From an uncultured Collinsella sp. (lineage in GTDB: Bacteria; Actinomycetota; Coriobacteriia; Coriobacteriales; Coriobacteriaceae), in NCBI GenBank assembly GCA_958348225.1, contig CATVYG010000026.1, forward strand, positions 1 to 32,656: a stretch of DNA of 32,656 nt, read 5' to 3'. Below the pieces are notes generated by a model. It saw only the letters and a program-made list of their open reading frames with translations. It did not search any database and was not told where the DNA came from. Of this stretch, positions 14,663-22,639 are shown in pieces. Numbering within the stretch: position 1 is the first letter of the stretch; each line of letters opens with the position of its first letter. The position numbers and the translations under genes are program-made.

Positions 14663-15922
14663 ATGGCAAACGAGATCTGGACCATCAAGCGTTGTCTCGA
14701 GTGGACCAAGGAGTACCTGGCCGAGCGCGGTGAGGAACACCCCCGTCTTTCTGCCGAATGGCTGCTGTGCGCAGCCACGGGTCTGGCGCGCATCGACTTA
14801 TATATGCGTATGGACGAGACGCTCGATGCGGCGCAGCTCGAGACCATGCACGCGGCGGTCGTCCGTCGTGCGAAGGGCGAGCCGCTGCAGTACATCACCG
14901 GTAGCACGCAGTTTCGCATGATCGACGTCGCGTGCGCCCCCGGCGTGCTCATCCCGCGCCCCGAGACCGAGATGCTCGTCGAAGAAGTCCTCAATTATCT
15001 GGATGCCGAGGTGCTGAGCCCCGAGGCCGCCGCCCGCCAGCGCGTGGAGCTGCCTTGGAACGATGAGGTCGAGCAGGCGCGCAAGGCCGAGGCCGCGCTG
15101 GCCGACGAACGCGCGACCGCCGAGCGCCGTGCCGCCAACCTCACAGCTGCCGACGAGGCGGCGTTGGGTAGCGACGTGCTCGGTAGCCGCGCCTATGCCG
15201 AGGAGCTTGCCGATCGCGAGGCCGAGGAAGCCGCCGCGCAGGCGGCAGAGGTCGAGGCCATGGAAACCCCCGAGCCCGAGCTCGACGAATACGGCATAGC
15301 CATTGAGGGTAACGACCAACAGACGACTCCCGCGCAAGATGCCGCCGAGGCCAACGTGCCTGCCCCAGCCGAGCCCCGCACTGCCCGCGTTCTCGAGGTC
15401 GGTTGCGGCACGGGCTGCATCTCGCTCTCTCTTGCCTGGGAGCGCCGCAGCCATGTCACCTGCACCGCTACCGATATCGAGCCGCGCGCCATCGAGCTGG
15501 CCACCAAAAACCGCGACGCGCTCGGGCTTACGTCCGATGAGGTCGGCTTCAGCCTCACAAACCTGGTGAGCTCTATCCCCCGCGAGGAATGGGGCACCTT
15601 CGACGTGCTCGTCTCCAACCCGCCTTACATTCCGACCGACGTTATGCGCTCGTTGCCGCACGAGGTCAAGGACTTCGAGCCCGATTTGGCGCTCGAGGGC
15701 GGCGCCGACGGCCTCGATATCTTCCGCCGTCTGCTCAATGCAGCGCCTTACATGCTGCGCGCCGGCGGCTTGTTTGCCTGCGAGCTCTACGAGGGCGCCC
15801 TCGACGCCGCGGCCGAGCTCTGCCGCCAGGCGGGCCTCTCGGACGTGCGCATCGTCCGCGACCTCACCGATCGTCCCCGCATCGTCCGAGCCATCGTCAC
15901 CGAGCCCAAACAGCGCCAGTAA
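14663..15922 (+). CDS. prmC: Release factor glutamine methyltransferase with large insertion
   Basis: PrmC methylates the GGQ glutamine of release factors using S-adenosylmethionine. N-terminal helical domain, IPRPETEMLVEE (97-108), SAM loop VLEVGCGTGC (243-252) and catalytic NPPY (319-322) are all present. At 419 residues it is about 140 longer than the ~280 norm: between residues ~112 and ~240 lies an Ala/Glu-rich segment with long helical, charged stretches and a Pro-rich end (AEPRTA). This insertion sits on the linker between the substrate-recognition domain and the SAM fold and is in frame with normal codon use, so it is unlikely to be an assembly artefact. GGGGAGG at 14651-14657 gives the start. 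The partner prfA lies upstream across the repeat gap. Confidence 0.93.
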   Translation: MANEIWTIKRCLEWTKEYLAERGEEHPRLSAEWLLCAATGLARIDLYMRMDETLDAAQLETMHAAVVRRAKGEPLQYITGSTQFRMIDVACAPGVLIPRPETEMLVEEVLNYLDAEVLSPEAAARQRVELPWNDEVEQARKAEAALADERATAERRAANLTAADEAALGSDVLGSRAYAEELADREAEEAAAQAAEVEAMETPEPELDEYGIAIEGNDQQTTPAQDAAEANVPAPAEPRTARVLEVGCGTGCISLSLAWERRSHVTCTATDIEPRAIELATKNRDALGLTSDEVGFSLTNLVSSIPREEWGTFDVLVSNPPYIPTDVMRSLPHEVKDFEPDLALEGGADGLDIFRRLLNAAPYMLRAGGLFACELYEGALDAAAELCRQAGLSDVRIVRDLTDRPRIVRAIVTEPKQRQ

Positions 15923-15936
15923 CATTTATTAACTGG

Positions 15937-15966
15937 TTAGCAAAAATTATAAAGTAGTTTATAATT
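15937..15966 (+). promoter_or_regulatory. hicAB promoter with overlapping palindrome
   Basis: TTAGCA (15937-15942), a 17-nt spacer and a perfect TATAAT (15960-15965). A perfect palindrome, AATTATAAA-GTAG-TTTATAATT (15945-15966), covers the spacer and the -10. This fits an operator at which the HicB antitoxin represses its own operon; that binding is inferred from hicAB systems generally. Confidence 0.75.
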
Positions 15967-15990
15967 AGGACGGCTGAAAGAGGTCGGCCC

Positions 15991-16176
15991 ATGCAACCTC
16001 CTACCTTTCGGGAAATCATTGCCCTACTCAAGCACGATGGATTCGTGAAGGTCGCGCAAGTCGGTAGTCATGCTAAGTATGTTTCTGGTGACCGCGTTGT
16101 CACCGTGAACGGTTCTGGTGGTGATCGACCAAAGAAGGGCACGTGGGCAAGTATTCGTCGCCAAGCTGGATGGTAG
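15991..16176 (+). CDS. hicA: HicA-type mRNA interferase toxin
   Basis: A 61-residue protein of the HicA family, which cleaves translated mRNA and is held inactive by HicB. The dsRBD-like fold is recognisable: helix TFREIIALLKHDGFV, then VGSHAKY with the catalytic H27, a short strand VVTVNG, and the closing segment KKGTWASIRRQAGW. Size is typical (about 60). AGAGG precedes the ATG. The antitoxin gene follows after 11 bases. Toxin-first order is usual for hicAB. Base composition upstream is AT-rich, fitting a locus acquired between prmC and the tsaC-like gene. Confidence 0.9.
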   Translation: MQPPTFREIIALLKHDGFVKVAQVGSHAKYVSGDRVVTVNGSGGDRPKKGTWASIRRQAGW

Positions 16177-16187
16177 TTGGAGGCAAA

Positions 16188-16634
16188 ATGAGGCAGCGAT
16201 TTACCTATGACTGCGTTCTCATAAAAGAAGACGACGGTTACTGCGCTAGCTTCCCGCAGATTCCCGGCGCCTTTGCCGATGGCGATACGCGCGAAGAAGC
16301 AATTGCCCATGCCACCGAGGCACTGATGGCGTTTTTGGCCGACGACCTCAACAACGGTTTGACTCCGGCAGGGTACGAACGCTCGGCCGAGGTCGTGACC
16401 CTTTCAGTCGAAATCGACCACGAGGACGCTCGGGAAGCGGCGTGCCGAACATTTAAAGACGCAGCTCTGGACCTCAAAGTTTCCGCTCCGCGGATTACCG
16501 CGCTGGTCAAAGCCGGAAAGCTCGATGTTGAACTCGTCGACGGCCGTCGGATGATAACGATAGACAGCATCGAGCGCTACGCCGCCCAAGAACGCCACGC
16601 CGGCAGGCCAAAGAAGTTCGTCGCAGTCCAATAA
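16188..16634 (+). CDS. hicB: HicB-type antitoxin with C-terminal DNA-binding domain
   Basis: A 148-residue antitoxin. The N-terminal half is the HicB fold (FTYDCVLIKEDDGYCASFP, GAFADGDTREEAIAHATEAL), which masks HicA. The C-terminal half (about 85-148: AALDLKVSAPRITALVKAG, then MITIDSIERYAAQE) looks like an excisionase/MerR-like helix-turn-helix rather than the ribbon-helix-helix of some HicB proteins, and ends in a basic GRPKKF tail. It would bind the palindrome at 15945-15966. TTGGAGG five bases before this ATG sets the start. No terminator is visible after it. Confidence 0.88.
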   Translation: MRQRFTYDCVLIKEDDGYCASFPQIPGAFADGDTREEAIAHATEALMAFLADDLNNGLTPAGYERSAEVVTLSVEIDHEDAREAACRTFKDAALDLKVSAPRITALVKAGKLDVELVDGRRMITIDSIERYAAQERHAGRPKKFVAVQ

Positions 16635-16681
16635 CCCCCTCACTTTCACCGACTACTAGAGCCGCTCACCAAACCAACATG

Positions 16682-16750
16682 CGCTCTGGGCAAATAGGTT
16701 GAACGTTTCGTGCGAGAATGCCCCACAGTAAACAAACTTTCACCAGAGCG
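16682..16750. other. Long-range inverted repeat before the tsaC-like gene
   Basis: CGCTCTGG (16682-16689) and CCAGAGCG (16743-16750) are perfect complements 53 bases apart, bracketing the region where a promoter for the tsaC-like gene should lie. The AAGGGG site for that gene directly follows the right arm. Could be a leader structure that holds the ribosome-binding site, or chance. Confidence 0.35.
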
Positions 16751-16768
16751 TAAGGGGCTGGCATACAC

Positions 16769-17512
16769 ATGCAGACGGTCTATCGGGTATTCGAGGGAGC
16801 GCGTGAGCCGCATCGGCTCGCCGTCGAGCGTACGGCCGAGGTACTCCGCTGTGGCGGCTTGGCCCTGATCCCGACCGAGACCGTCTATGGTGTCGCCGTG
16901 GCAGTCAACGCCTTCTCGGACGCCCTGCCCCAAGATACAAGCGAATTCCCATCGTGGCCGCGTGATCCGCAGGCTGCCGTCAATGGCGCCGCAGTGCCCG
17001 CACTCGGCACCGGTTACCGTCGCATCTTTACCCTCAAGCAGCGCGAGCTTACCCAAACGGTCGCCTGGCTGGTCGGTGATGCCGGGGCCCTCGACCGCTA
17101 CGGTGTAGATATTCCGGAAGGGGCCCGCGCGCTTGCCCGACGATGCTGGCCGGGCGCCCTGACTATCGTGGTCAAGGCAGCCCCCTGCGTGCCGACCTTT
17201 ATGCGCGCTGCCGACGACACGGTGGCCCTTCGCGCGTCGGCCTCTCCCGTGGTCCAAGCGCTCATCCGCGCGTGCGGCAGTCCGCTTGCCTGCACCAGCG
17301 CCAACACGCACGGCGCGCCCGCGCCGGCAAGCTTTGCCGACGTTGAGGACCGCATTCTGGAGGGGGTCGATGTGGCCGTCGACGCGGGCGAGACCCCGTG
17401 CCGCGACGCTTCGACCATCGTGGCGTTTAAGCATGGCGAGCTCCGGATCCTGCGCCAAGGCGCACTTCCCGCATCAGAGATCGAGCGGGTCCTGTCCGAC
17501 CCGATGCAATAG
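16769..17512 (+). CDS. L-threonylcarbamoyladenylate synthase (YrdC/Sua5 domain)
   Basis: A 247-residue protein that makes the activated threonylcarbamoyl group for t6A37 of ANN-decoding tRNAs. Evidence is CGGLALIPTETVYGVA (28-43), a KxR pair at K90/R92 in FTLKQRE, the RCWPGALTIVV segment and LACTSANTHG. Between the first two motifs there is an unusual ~40-residue loop, and the Pro normally following KxR is absent, so this member is divergent. No long Sua5 C-terminal domain is present, so TsaC-like architecture fits better. AAGGGG at 16752-16757 is 11 bases from the ATG, a rather long spacing. glpK follows after 13 bases, suggesting cotranscription. Placement soon after prfA-prmC is common in many bacteria. 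Confidence 0.87.
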   Translation: MQTVYRVFEGAREPHRLAVERTAEVLRCGGLALIPTETVYGVAVAVNAFSDALPQDTSEFPSWPRDPQAAVNGAAVPALGTGYRRIFTLKQRELTQTVAWLVGDAGALDRYGVDIPEGARALARRCWPGALTIVVKAAPCVPTFMRAADDTVALRASASPVVQALIRACGSPLACTSANTHGAPAPASFADVEDRILEGVDVAVDAGETPCRDASTIVAFKHGELRILRQGALPASEIERVLSDPMQ

Positions 17513-17525
17513 AAAGGTGTAAGCG

Positions 17526-19067
17526 ATGTCGTTGAATCTAGGTAGCCTGGGTATGGAAGACGCCTCGTTTAGCTTTGGCGGTTCCTACATCATGGCGCTC
17601 GACTGCGGCACCACCTCGGTACTCGCGACCATCGTCGACGAGTACGGCTGCATCGTCGCCCAGGCGCGTCGTAGCGTCAAAACCAGCTTCCCGTGCCCCG
17701 GCTGGGTGGAGCAGGATCCCACGGAGGTGCTTGCCAGCCAGATCGGCGTGATGATGGAGGTCCAGTTTAAGAGCGGCATCCATTCCGATCGCATCGCCGC
17801 CATCGGTATCTCCAACCAGCGCGAGACCACGGTGGTGTGGGACCGCATAAGCGGCCAACCCATCTATAACGCCATCGTGTGGCAATGCCGTCGCACCGCA
17901 CCTCTGATCGACGAGCTGGTCGAGAAGGGCTGCGAGGAGCTGGTGCGTTCCCGCACCGGCCTTACGCTCGACCCGTATTTCTCGGCCTCCAAGGTGCAGT
18001 GGATTCTCGACAACGTTGACGGCGCACGCGAGAGCGCGGCGGCGGGCGACCTCATGTTTGGCACCATCGATACCTGGCTCATCTACAACCTCACCGGCGG
18101 CCAAACCTTTGCCACCGACTACACCAATGCCAGCCGCACAGCGCTCTTCAATATTCATACGCTGGACTGGGACGATGACCTGCTGGCGCTCTTCGACATC
18201 CCGCGTGCCATGATGCCCGAGGTTCGCTGGAGCTCGGGCGACTACGGCCGCGTCGCGAGCGACATCATGACCAACATGCCGCCCATCATGGGTGTGGCGG
18301 GTGACCAACAGGCGTCGCTGTTCGGTCACTGCTGCTTCCATCCCGGCCAGACCAAAAACACCTATGGCACGGGCTGCTTTATGCTCATGAACACCGGCGA
18401 CGAGATCGTCGAATCCAAGAATGGCCTGGTCTCCACCATCGGTATCGCTGCGAACGGCAAGGTCAGCTATGCGCTCGAGGGCTCTATTTTTGCCGCCGGC
18501 TCAACGATGAACTGGCTGCGCGACAACATGGGCGTTATCTCCAACGTATCCGAATCGGCACGGCTCGCCTCCTCGATCAGCGACAACGAGGGCTGCTACT
18601 TCGTTCCCGCTTTCGCGGGCTTGGGTGCACCTTGGTGGGACGCGCACGCCCGCGGCATCGTATGCGGTCTGACCGGCGCCTCGAGTCGCGCGACCATCGT
18701 GCGTGCCGCTTGCGAGTCCATGGCCTATCAGAGCTATGACGTGCTGCGTGCCATGGAGCAGGACGTGGGTCTTTCGATTGAGCGCCTGTCCGTCGATGGC
18801 GGCGCCTCGCGCAACGAGTTCATCATGCAGTTCCAGGCAGACTTGCTGGATATCCCCGTACTGCAATGTGAGTCGGTGGAGACAACGGCGATCGGTGCCG
18901 CGTATCTGGCGGGCCTCGCGGTTGGGTATTGGGAGGATCTGGAGGAGCTGGAGCAAAACACCCAGATCGTCAAGACATTCCATCCCCATATGTCCGTTGA
19001 ACGTCGCGAGCACAACCTGGACGGTTGGCACGATGCGGTCAGGCGTTCGCTCAGCACCGCTCAATAG
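17526..19067 (+). CDS. glpK: Glycerol kinase
   Basis: A 513-residue FGGY-family kinase that phosphorylates glycerol to sn-glycerol 3-phosphate. Diagnostic segments are ALDCGTTSVLATIVDE, SNQRETTVVW (glycerol-binding Arg-Glu), NAIVWQCRRTA, YFSASKVQWILDN, GVAGDQQASLFGH (catalytic Asp) and YGTGCFMLMNTG, all matching the E. coli enzyme closely and distinguishing it from xylulokinase. It is slightly longer than normal at the N-terminus (about 20 residues before the first strand). AAAGG lies near 17512-17516. No glycerol facilitator or glycerol-3-phosphate dehydrogenase gene is nearby, so it sits apart from a glp operon. Confidence 0.95.
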   Translation: MSLNLGSLGMEDASFSFGGSYIMALDCGTTSVLATIVDEYGCIVAQARRSVKTSFPCPGWVEQDPTEVLASQIGVMMEVQFKSGIHSDRIAAIGISNQRETTVVWDRISGQPIYNAIVWQCRRTAPLIDELVEKGCEELVRSRTGLTLDPYFSASKVQWILDNVDGARESAAAGDLMFGTIDTWLIYNLTGGQTFATDYTNASRTALFNIHTLDWDDDLLALFDIPRAMMPEVRWSSGDYGRVASDIMTNMPPIMGVAGDQQASLFGHCCFHPGQTKNTYGTGCFMLMNTGDEIVESKNGLVSTIGIAANGKVSYALEGSIFAAGSTMNWLRDNMGVISNVSESARLASSISDNEGCYFVPAFAGLGAPWWDAHARGIVCGLTGASSRATIVRAACESMAYQSYDVLRAMEQDVGLSIERLSVDGGASRNEFIMQFQADLLDIPVLQCESVETTAIGAAYLAGLAVGYWEDLEELEQNTQIVKTFHPHMSVERREHNLDGWHDAVRRSLSTAQ

Positions 19068-19189
19068 GGCTGCGACGGGGCACTCGATACAACAAACCGT
19101 TAAACTTATGCACGGCGCGAGGCAACAACGTCGCCATGCGCCTTGTCAGCAAGGCCATCTTCCGGCCGAAACGAAAGGGGCATCAACCC

Positions 19190-19837
19190 ATGACCGTCAC
19201 CTACGATACGTCCCGTGTGACCCTTGTCGATCACCCACTCGTCCAGCACAAACTGTCGATCCTGCGCGACAAAAACACCGGCACCAACCAGTTCCGTCAG
19301 CTCGTGCGCGAGCTCGCGCTTTTTGACGGCTACGAGGCCATGCGCGACCTGCCTATGGAAGACGTCGAGGTCGAAACCCCCATCACAACCGCCACGTTCA
19401 AACAGCTCGCCGGCAAGAAACTCGCCATCGTGCCCATCCTGCGTGCGGGCCTTGGCATGGTCGACGGCATCCTCGACCTGGTGCCCTCCGCTCGCGTGGG
19501 TCACATCGGCATGGAGCGCGACGAGGTCACCCACGAGCCGCACGAGTATTACTGCAAGATGCCCAAGGATATCGACCAGCGCATCTGCCTGGTCGTCGAC
19601 CCCATGCTCGCCACGGGCGGTTCGGCCGAGATGGCCATCAGCTACCTGCGCGAGCGCGGTGTCAAGGACATCCGCATGCTGTGCATCGTCGCGGCCCCCG
19701 AGGGCCTCAAGTCGCTGACTGAGAAGGACCCCGACGTGCATATCTATACCTGCGCCATCGACGACCATCTCAACGAGGCTGCCTACATCGTTCCCGGCCT
19801 CGGCGACGCCGGCGACCGCATCTACGGCACGCTCTAG
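19190..19837 (+). CDS. upp: Uracil phosphoribosyltransferase
   Basis: A 215-residue cytosolic salvage enzyme converting uracil and PRPP to UMP. The PRPP loop is VVDPMLATGGSA, and the uracil-binding region is YIVPGLGDAGDRIYGT at the C-terminus. The N-terminal half shows VVDHPLVQHKL-like (here LVDHPLVQHKLSILRD) and ILRAGLGMVDGIL, both typical. GAAAGGGG at 19173-19180 precedes this ATG; longer in-frame starts overlap glpK. It precedes the ATP synthase operon, an order seen in several Gram-positive bacteria. Confidence 0.97.
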   Translation: MTVTYDTSRVTLVDHPLVQHKLSILRDKNTGTNQFRQLVRELALFDGYEAMRDLPMEDVEVETPITTATFKQLAGKKLAIVPILRAGLGMVDGILDLVPSARVGHIGMERDEVTHEPHEYYCKMPKDIDQRICLVVDPMLATGGSAEMAISYLRERGVKDIRMLCIVAAPEGLKSLTEKDPDVHIYTCAIDDHLNEAAYIVPGLGDAGDRIYGTL

Positions 19838-19879
19838 TCGCTGGGCCAAGACGGCCGCGGCTGCAAATACGAAGAAACG

Positions 19880-19914
19880 GTGCGCGCGGACGAACAAAAG
19901 GCGACCGCGCGCAC
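19880..19914 (+). terminator. GC-rich hairpin after upp
   Basis: Perfect 10-bp stem GTGCGCGCGG / CCGCGCGCAC with a 15-nt loop, 43 bases after upp. No T run follows, so it is a weak candidate terminator. Confidence 0.45.
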
Positions 19915-20028
19915 TCCTGTTAACGGACGTTTTGCCCAGAGGGGTTCGAGAAAAACGTATTACCTACCTGCGGCATAAAGAAGGTCTTAAGAAAACGAAC
20001 AGGTGCGTATTAACCGATGTTTTTACGG

Positions 20029-20056
20029 TTGTACTTTAGCGATTGGCTCGTACAAT
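20029..20056 (+). promoter_or_regulatory. Possible ATP synthase operon promoter
   Basis: TTGTAC (20029-20034), 16-nt spacer, TACAAT (20051-20056). The -10 is good, the -35 poor. Transcription would begin near 20063, which argues against a TTG start at 20043 for the first gene. Confidence 0.45.
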
Positions 20057-20117
20057 AGTCACCAATGTTTGGCGGGAACTGTTCTGTGAGGCGTTAAAAA
20101 GGAAAGTGAGGACGCCA

Positions 20118-20429
20118 GTGTTTCAGATAGCCGATCTGCTCGCTATCGTTGCAGGCGCCATCGCGGGCGCAATTGCCTTCCTTCCCTTTGTCTTTACGCT
20201 CAAGCCGGTTCTTGACGATAAGCAGAATGCGGACATGCTCAAGGGTATGGTGAGTCTGGCGGTCTCGGCAATCGCCCTGCTCGTCTTTACCTTGGTTGTG
20301 TTTGTGTTGTTCGGAGAGGCATTTCGCATGTTCCTCCTGGGCGAGGCGATCGGCTTCGTGGCCTTTATGGCCGCCTGCACGGTTCGCGTCGCCAAGGCGC
20401 TGCGAGATCCTCATGAGGTCGAAAGGTAA
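20118..20429 (+). CDS. AtpI-like small membrane protein
   Basis: A ~103-residue very hydrophobic protein with three or four predicted spans (ADLLAIVAGAIAGAIAFLPF, MVSLAVSAIALLVFTLVVFV and LGEAIGFVAFMAACTV). Its position directly before atpB is that of atpI, whose product helps assemble the c-ring; sequence similarity alone would not identify it. The start is uncertain: GTG at 20118 with GAGG at 20108-20111 is preferred, GTG at 20106 follows an AAGGA too closely, and a frame open from TTG 20043 overlaps the promoter. The atpB ribosome-binding site lies over its stop codon. Confidence 0.7.
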   Translation: MFQIADLLAIVAGAIAGAIAFLPFVFTLKPVLDDKQNADMLKGMVSLAVSAIALLVFTLVVFVLFGEAFRMFLLGEAIGFVAFMAACTVRVAKALRDPHEVER

Positions 20430-20432
20430 GTC

Positions 20433-21236
20433 GTGGAAATTTTTGAAAAGCTGCCTGATGAGATTAATCATCTGGTCAGCGAGTTCAGCTCCACCCCTGT
20501 CGTGGGCGATCTGAGCTGCGGCATCACGCAGTACTCGTTTTGGCTGATCGTCTCCACGATCGTGCTCCTGATCGTCCTGGCCGTGTTCAAGAAGAAGCAG
20601 ACCCTGGTTCCCAAGGGCTTCTTCGTCAACGGTTTCGAGTACATCATCGAGTACGTCGAGAACGATATCGGCAAGGGCGTCGTGGGCGAGAACTGGAAGA
20701 AGCACTTCCCGTTCCTGTGCTCGCTTTTCCTGTTCATCCTGATCAATAACATGATCGGCTTGATCCCGGGAATGAAGCCCGGCACCGGCGCAATCGGCTC
20801 CACCGCCGCGCTCGCCATCTTCGCCTTCGTGTATTTCATCTACTACGGATGCAAGGCTCACGGCGTGATCGGATACATCAAGAGCCTCGCCCCGCAGGGC
20901 GTGAGCTTCCCGATGAACGTGCTTGTGTGGGTCGTCGAGCTTTTCTCGACCTTCCTGCGCCTCATCACGCTCGCCGTCCGTCTGTTCTGCAACATGTTCG
21001 CAGGACACGTGGTCATGGGCTCGTTCGCCATCATGGCGAGCATGTTCATGCAGCCGCTGCTTCAGCAGGTTTCCGCGGCCCACGCCGTCGGCGCCCTGCC
21101 TTCGCTGGCCTGGCTTGCCATCCTCATCCTGATTTATACGATCGAGCTTGTGGTCGGCGCCATCCAGGCTTACGTCTTCACGGTCCTTACCGCCGTGTAT
21201 GTCTCCGAGGCAGAGGAGGTTGCGGAGGAGGAGTAG
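20433..21236 (+). CDS. atpB: ATP synthase F0 subunit a
   Basis: A 267-residue membrane subunit forming the proton half-channels against the c-ring. The essential arginine is R183 in LAVRLFCNMFAGH, equivalent to E. coli Arg210, and IYTIELVVGAIQAYVF gives the C-terminal helix with the conserved Glu and Gln. It has five or six spans and a charged C-terminal EEVAEEE tail. It uses a GTG start with AAAGG overlapping the end of the preceding gene, so translation is probably coupled. A 124-base gap without clear structure separates it from atpE, the largest gap in the operon. Confidence 0.96.
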   Translation: MEIFEKLPDEINHLVSEFSSTPVVGDLSCGITQYSFWLIVSTIVLLIVLAVFKKKQTLVPKGFFVNGFEYIIEYVENDIGKGVVGENWKKHFPFLCSLFLFILINNMIGLIPGMKPGTGAIGSTAALAIFAFVYFIYYGCKAHGVIGYIKSLAPQGVSFPMNVLVWVVELFSTFLRLITLAVRLFCNMFAGHVVMGSFAIMASMFMQPLLQQVSAAHAVGALPSLAWLAILILIYTIELVVGAIQAYVFTVLTAVYVSEAEEVAEEE

Positions 21237-21360
21237 TCTTCCGTTCGCGCCTTAAAGGTAAGGCAATTCGTTAAACCGCCGGTGCCCGTACCCATGGAGC
21301 CCGGCAGTTATAAAAAGGTTATCCTGCGTGAAATAAGACACGCACGACAAAGGAGGAATC

Positions 21361-21555
21361 GTGGGAGTTATCGGTTACGGTCTCGGTGTTATCGGCGCTG
21401 GTCTTGCTATCGGCCTGTCTGCTCTGGGTGCTACGGGTGCTATGGCCCGTCAGCCTGAGGTCCAGGGCCGCGTGTTCACCGTCTTCATCATGGGCTCCGC
21501 CTTCGGCGAGGCTCTGGCTCTGATCGGCTTCGTTGTCGCGCTGATCGTTAAATAG
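21361..21555 (+). CDS. atpE: ATP synthase F0 subunit c
   Basis: A 64-residue hairpin of two membrane helices that forms the rotor ring; it is shorter than the common 70-80 residues. Helix 1 is glycine-rich (GYGLGVIGAGLAIGL), the polar loop is ARQPE (29-33), and the ion-binding carboxylate is E50 in SAFGEALALIGF. The residues after E50 (Ala-Leu-Ala) lack the Ser/Thr and Tyr of Na+-binding rings, so proton coupling is expected. It has a GTG start with a very strong AAAGGAGG at 21350-21357, fitting the high copy number needed for the ring. Confidence 0.97.
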   Translation: MGVIGYGLGVIGAGLAIGLSALGATGAMARQPEVQGRVFTVFIMGSAFGEALALIGFVVALIVK

Positions 21556-21570
21556 CACGGAGCGTCAAGT

Positions 21571-22173
21571 ATGAATCTTTCATCCCAGAAGAGCGCGATC
21601 GCACTCTCCGCGTCCGCGGCCGCGCTGCTCATGCCGGTTTCCGCGTTCGCCGAGGACGGCGCCGCCGGTGCGGACATCCTCATCCCTAAGATGGCGGAGT
21701 TCATCCCGGCGCTTATCGCCTTCCTGATTATCTGGATCGTGCTGGCCAAGGTCGCCCTGCCGGGCATCATGAAAACCATGGAGGAGCGCGGCAAGAAGAT
21801 CGAGGAGAGCCTCGACGAGGCCGAGAAGACCAAGCAGGAGGCTATCGCCAAGCGCGCTGAGTCCGACTCGATCGTCACCGACGCCCGTCGTCAGGCTGCC
21901 GACATCGTTCTCGAGGCCCGTAAGGACGCCGAGTCCGAGCGCGCCCGTATCATCGAGGCTGCTCACAAGGAGGCCGAGGAGATCATCGCCAAGGCCCATA
22001 CGACCGTCGAGGACGAGCGCAAGTCCATCTACGCCGGTGCCGCGAGCTCCATCGCCGACCTGTCCGTTGCCGTCGCCACCAAGATCGTGGGCGAGGCACT
22101 CGAGGACGAGACCGAGCAGAAGAAGCTCATCGAGCGCTACATCCAGGAAGCAGGTAGCCTGAATGCCGACTAG
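21571..22173 (+). CDS. atpF: ATP synthase F0 subunit b with signal-like N-terminus
   Basis: A 200-residue peripheral stalk subunit: one membrane span (about 41-64, FIPALIAFLIIWIVLAKVAL) and a long charged coiled coil that holds the catalytic head. Unusually, it begins with a second hydrophobic stretch (about 9-24) ending in VSAFAED, which has the form of a signal peptide with an AFA cleavage site after residue 27. Cleavage would put the mature N-terminus outside, the normal topology of subunit b. This extension accounts for the greater than usual length (about 160). It overlaps atpH by 11 bases. Confidence 0.94.
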   Translation: MNLSSQKSAIALSASAAALLMPVSAFAEDGAAGADILIPKMAEFIPALIAFLIIWIVLAKVALPGIMKTMEERGKKIEESLDEAEKTKQEAIAKRAESDSIVTDARRQAADIVLEARKDAESERARIIEAAHKEAEEIIAKAHTTVEDERKSIYAGAASSIADLSVAVATKIVGEALEDETEQKKLIERYIQEAGSLNAD

Positions 22174-22639
22174 CCGCTATCAGGACAAGGTGCTCGAGAC
22201 TTACGCGCGCTCCCTTCTGGAAGCCGCTAAGGCCGAGAACCATGTGTTCGAGGACCTCGAGATGATTGAGCGCCTGGCTTCCGCCAGCCCCGAGATCATC
22301 GCCGTGCTCGACACCATGTCCAAGCGCGACCAGCTCGACCTTCTTCCCAAGGTGGCAGCTGCCTTTAAGTATGTTGCCGAGGAAGACGAGGATGTAGTGG
22401 GCGTGACCGTCACCACGGCGATCCCGCTCGACGACGAGCTGCGTCAAACCATCACTAAGAAATGCGAGCAGGACTTCGGCCGCAAGGTATTCCTTATCGA
22501 GCAGGTCGACCCGTCTATCGTGGGCGGCCTGGTGCTCGAGGCCCGCGGCGAGCGTCGTGACATCTCCGTCAAGACGCAGCTGCGCATCGCACAGGAGACC
22601 CTCGCAAACTCTGCTAATTCGTACGGAGGTGAAGCCTAA
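22163..22639 (+). CDS. atpH: ATP synthase F1 subunit delta
   Basis: A 158-residue subunit linking the b stalk to the alpha/beta head. It shows the six-helix N-terminal domain (YARSLLEAAKAENHVFEDL) and the C-terminal VGGLVLEARGERRDISVKTQL region typical of the family, and is slightly short of the ~180 norm. Its ATG lies within the end of atpF (11-bp overlap) and its TAA overlaps the atpA ATG by one base, so translation is probably coupled at both ends. Confidence 0.95.
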   Translation: MPTSRYQDKVLETYARSLLEAAKAENHVFEDLEMIERLASASPEIIAVLDTMSKRDQLDLLPKVAAAFKYVAEEDEDVVGVTVTTAIPLDDELRQTITKKCEQDFGRKVFLIEQVDPSIVGGLVLEARGERRDISVKTQLRIAQETLANSANSYGGEA

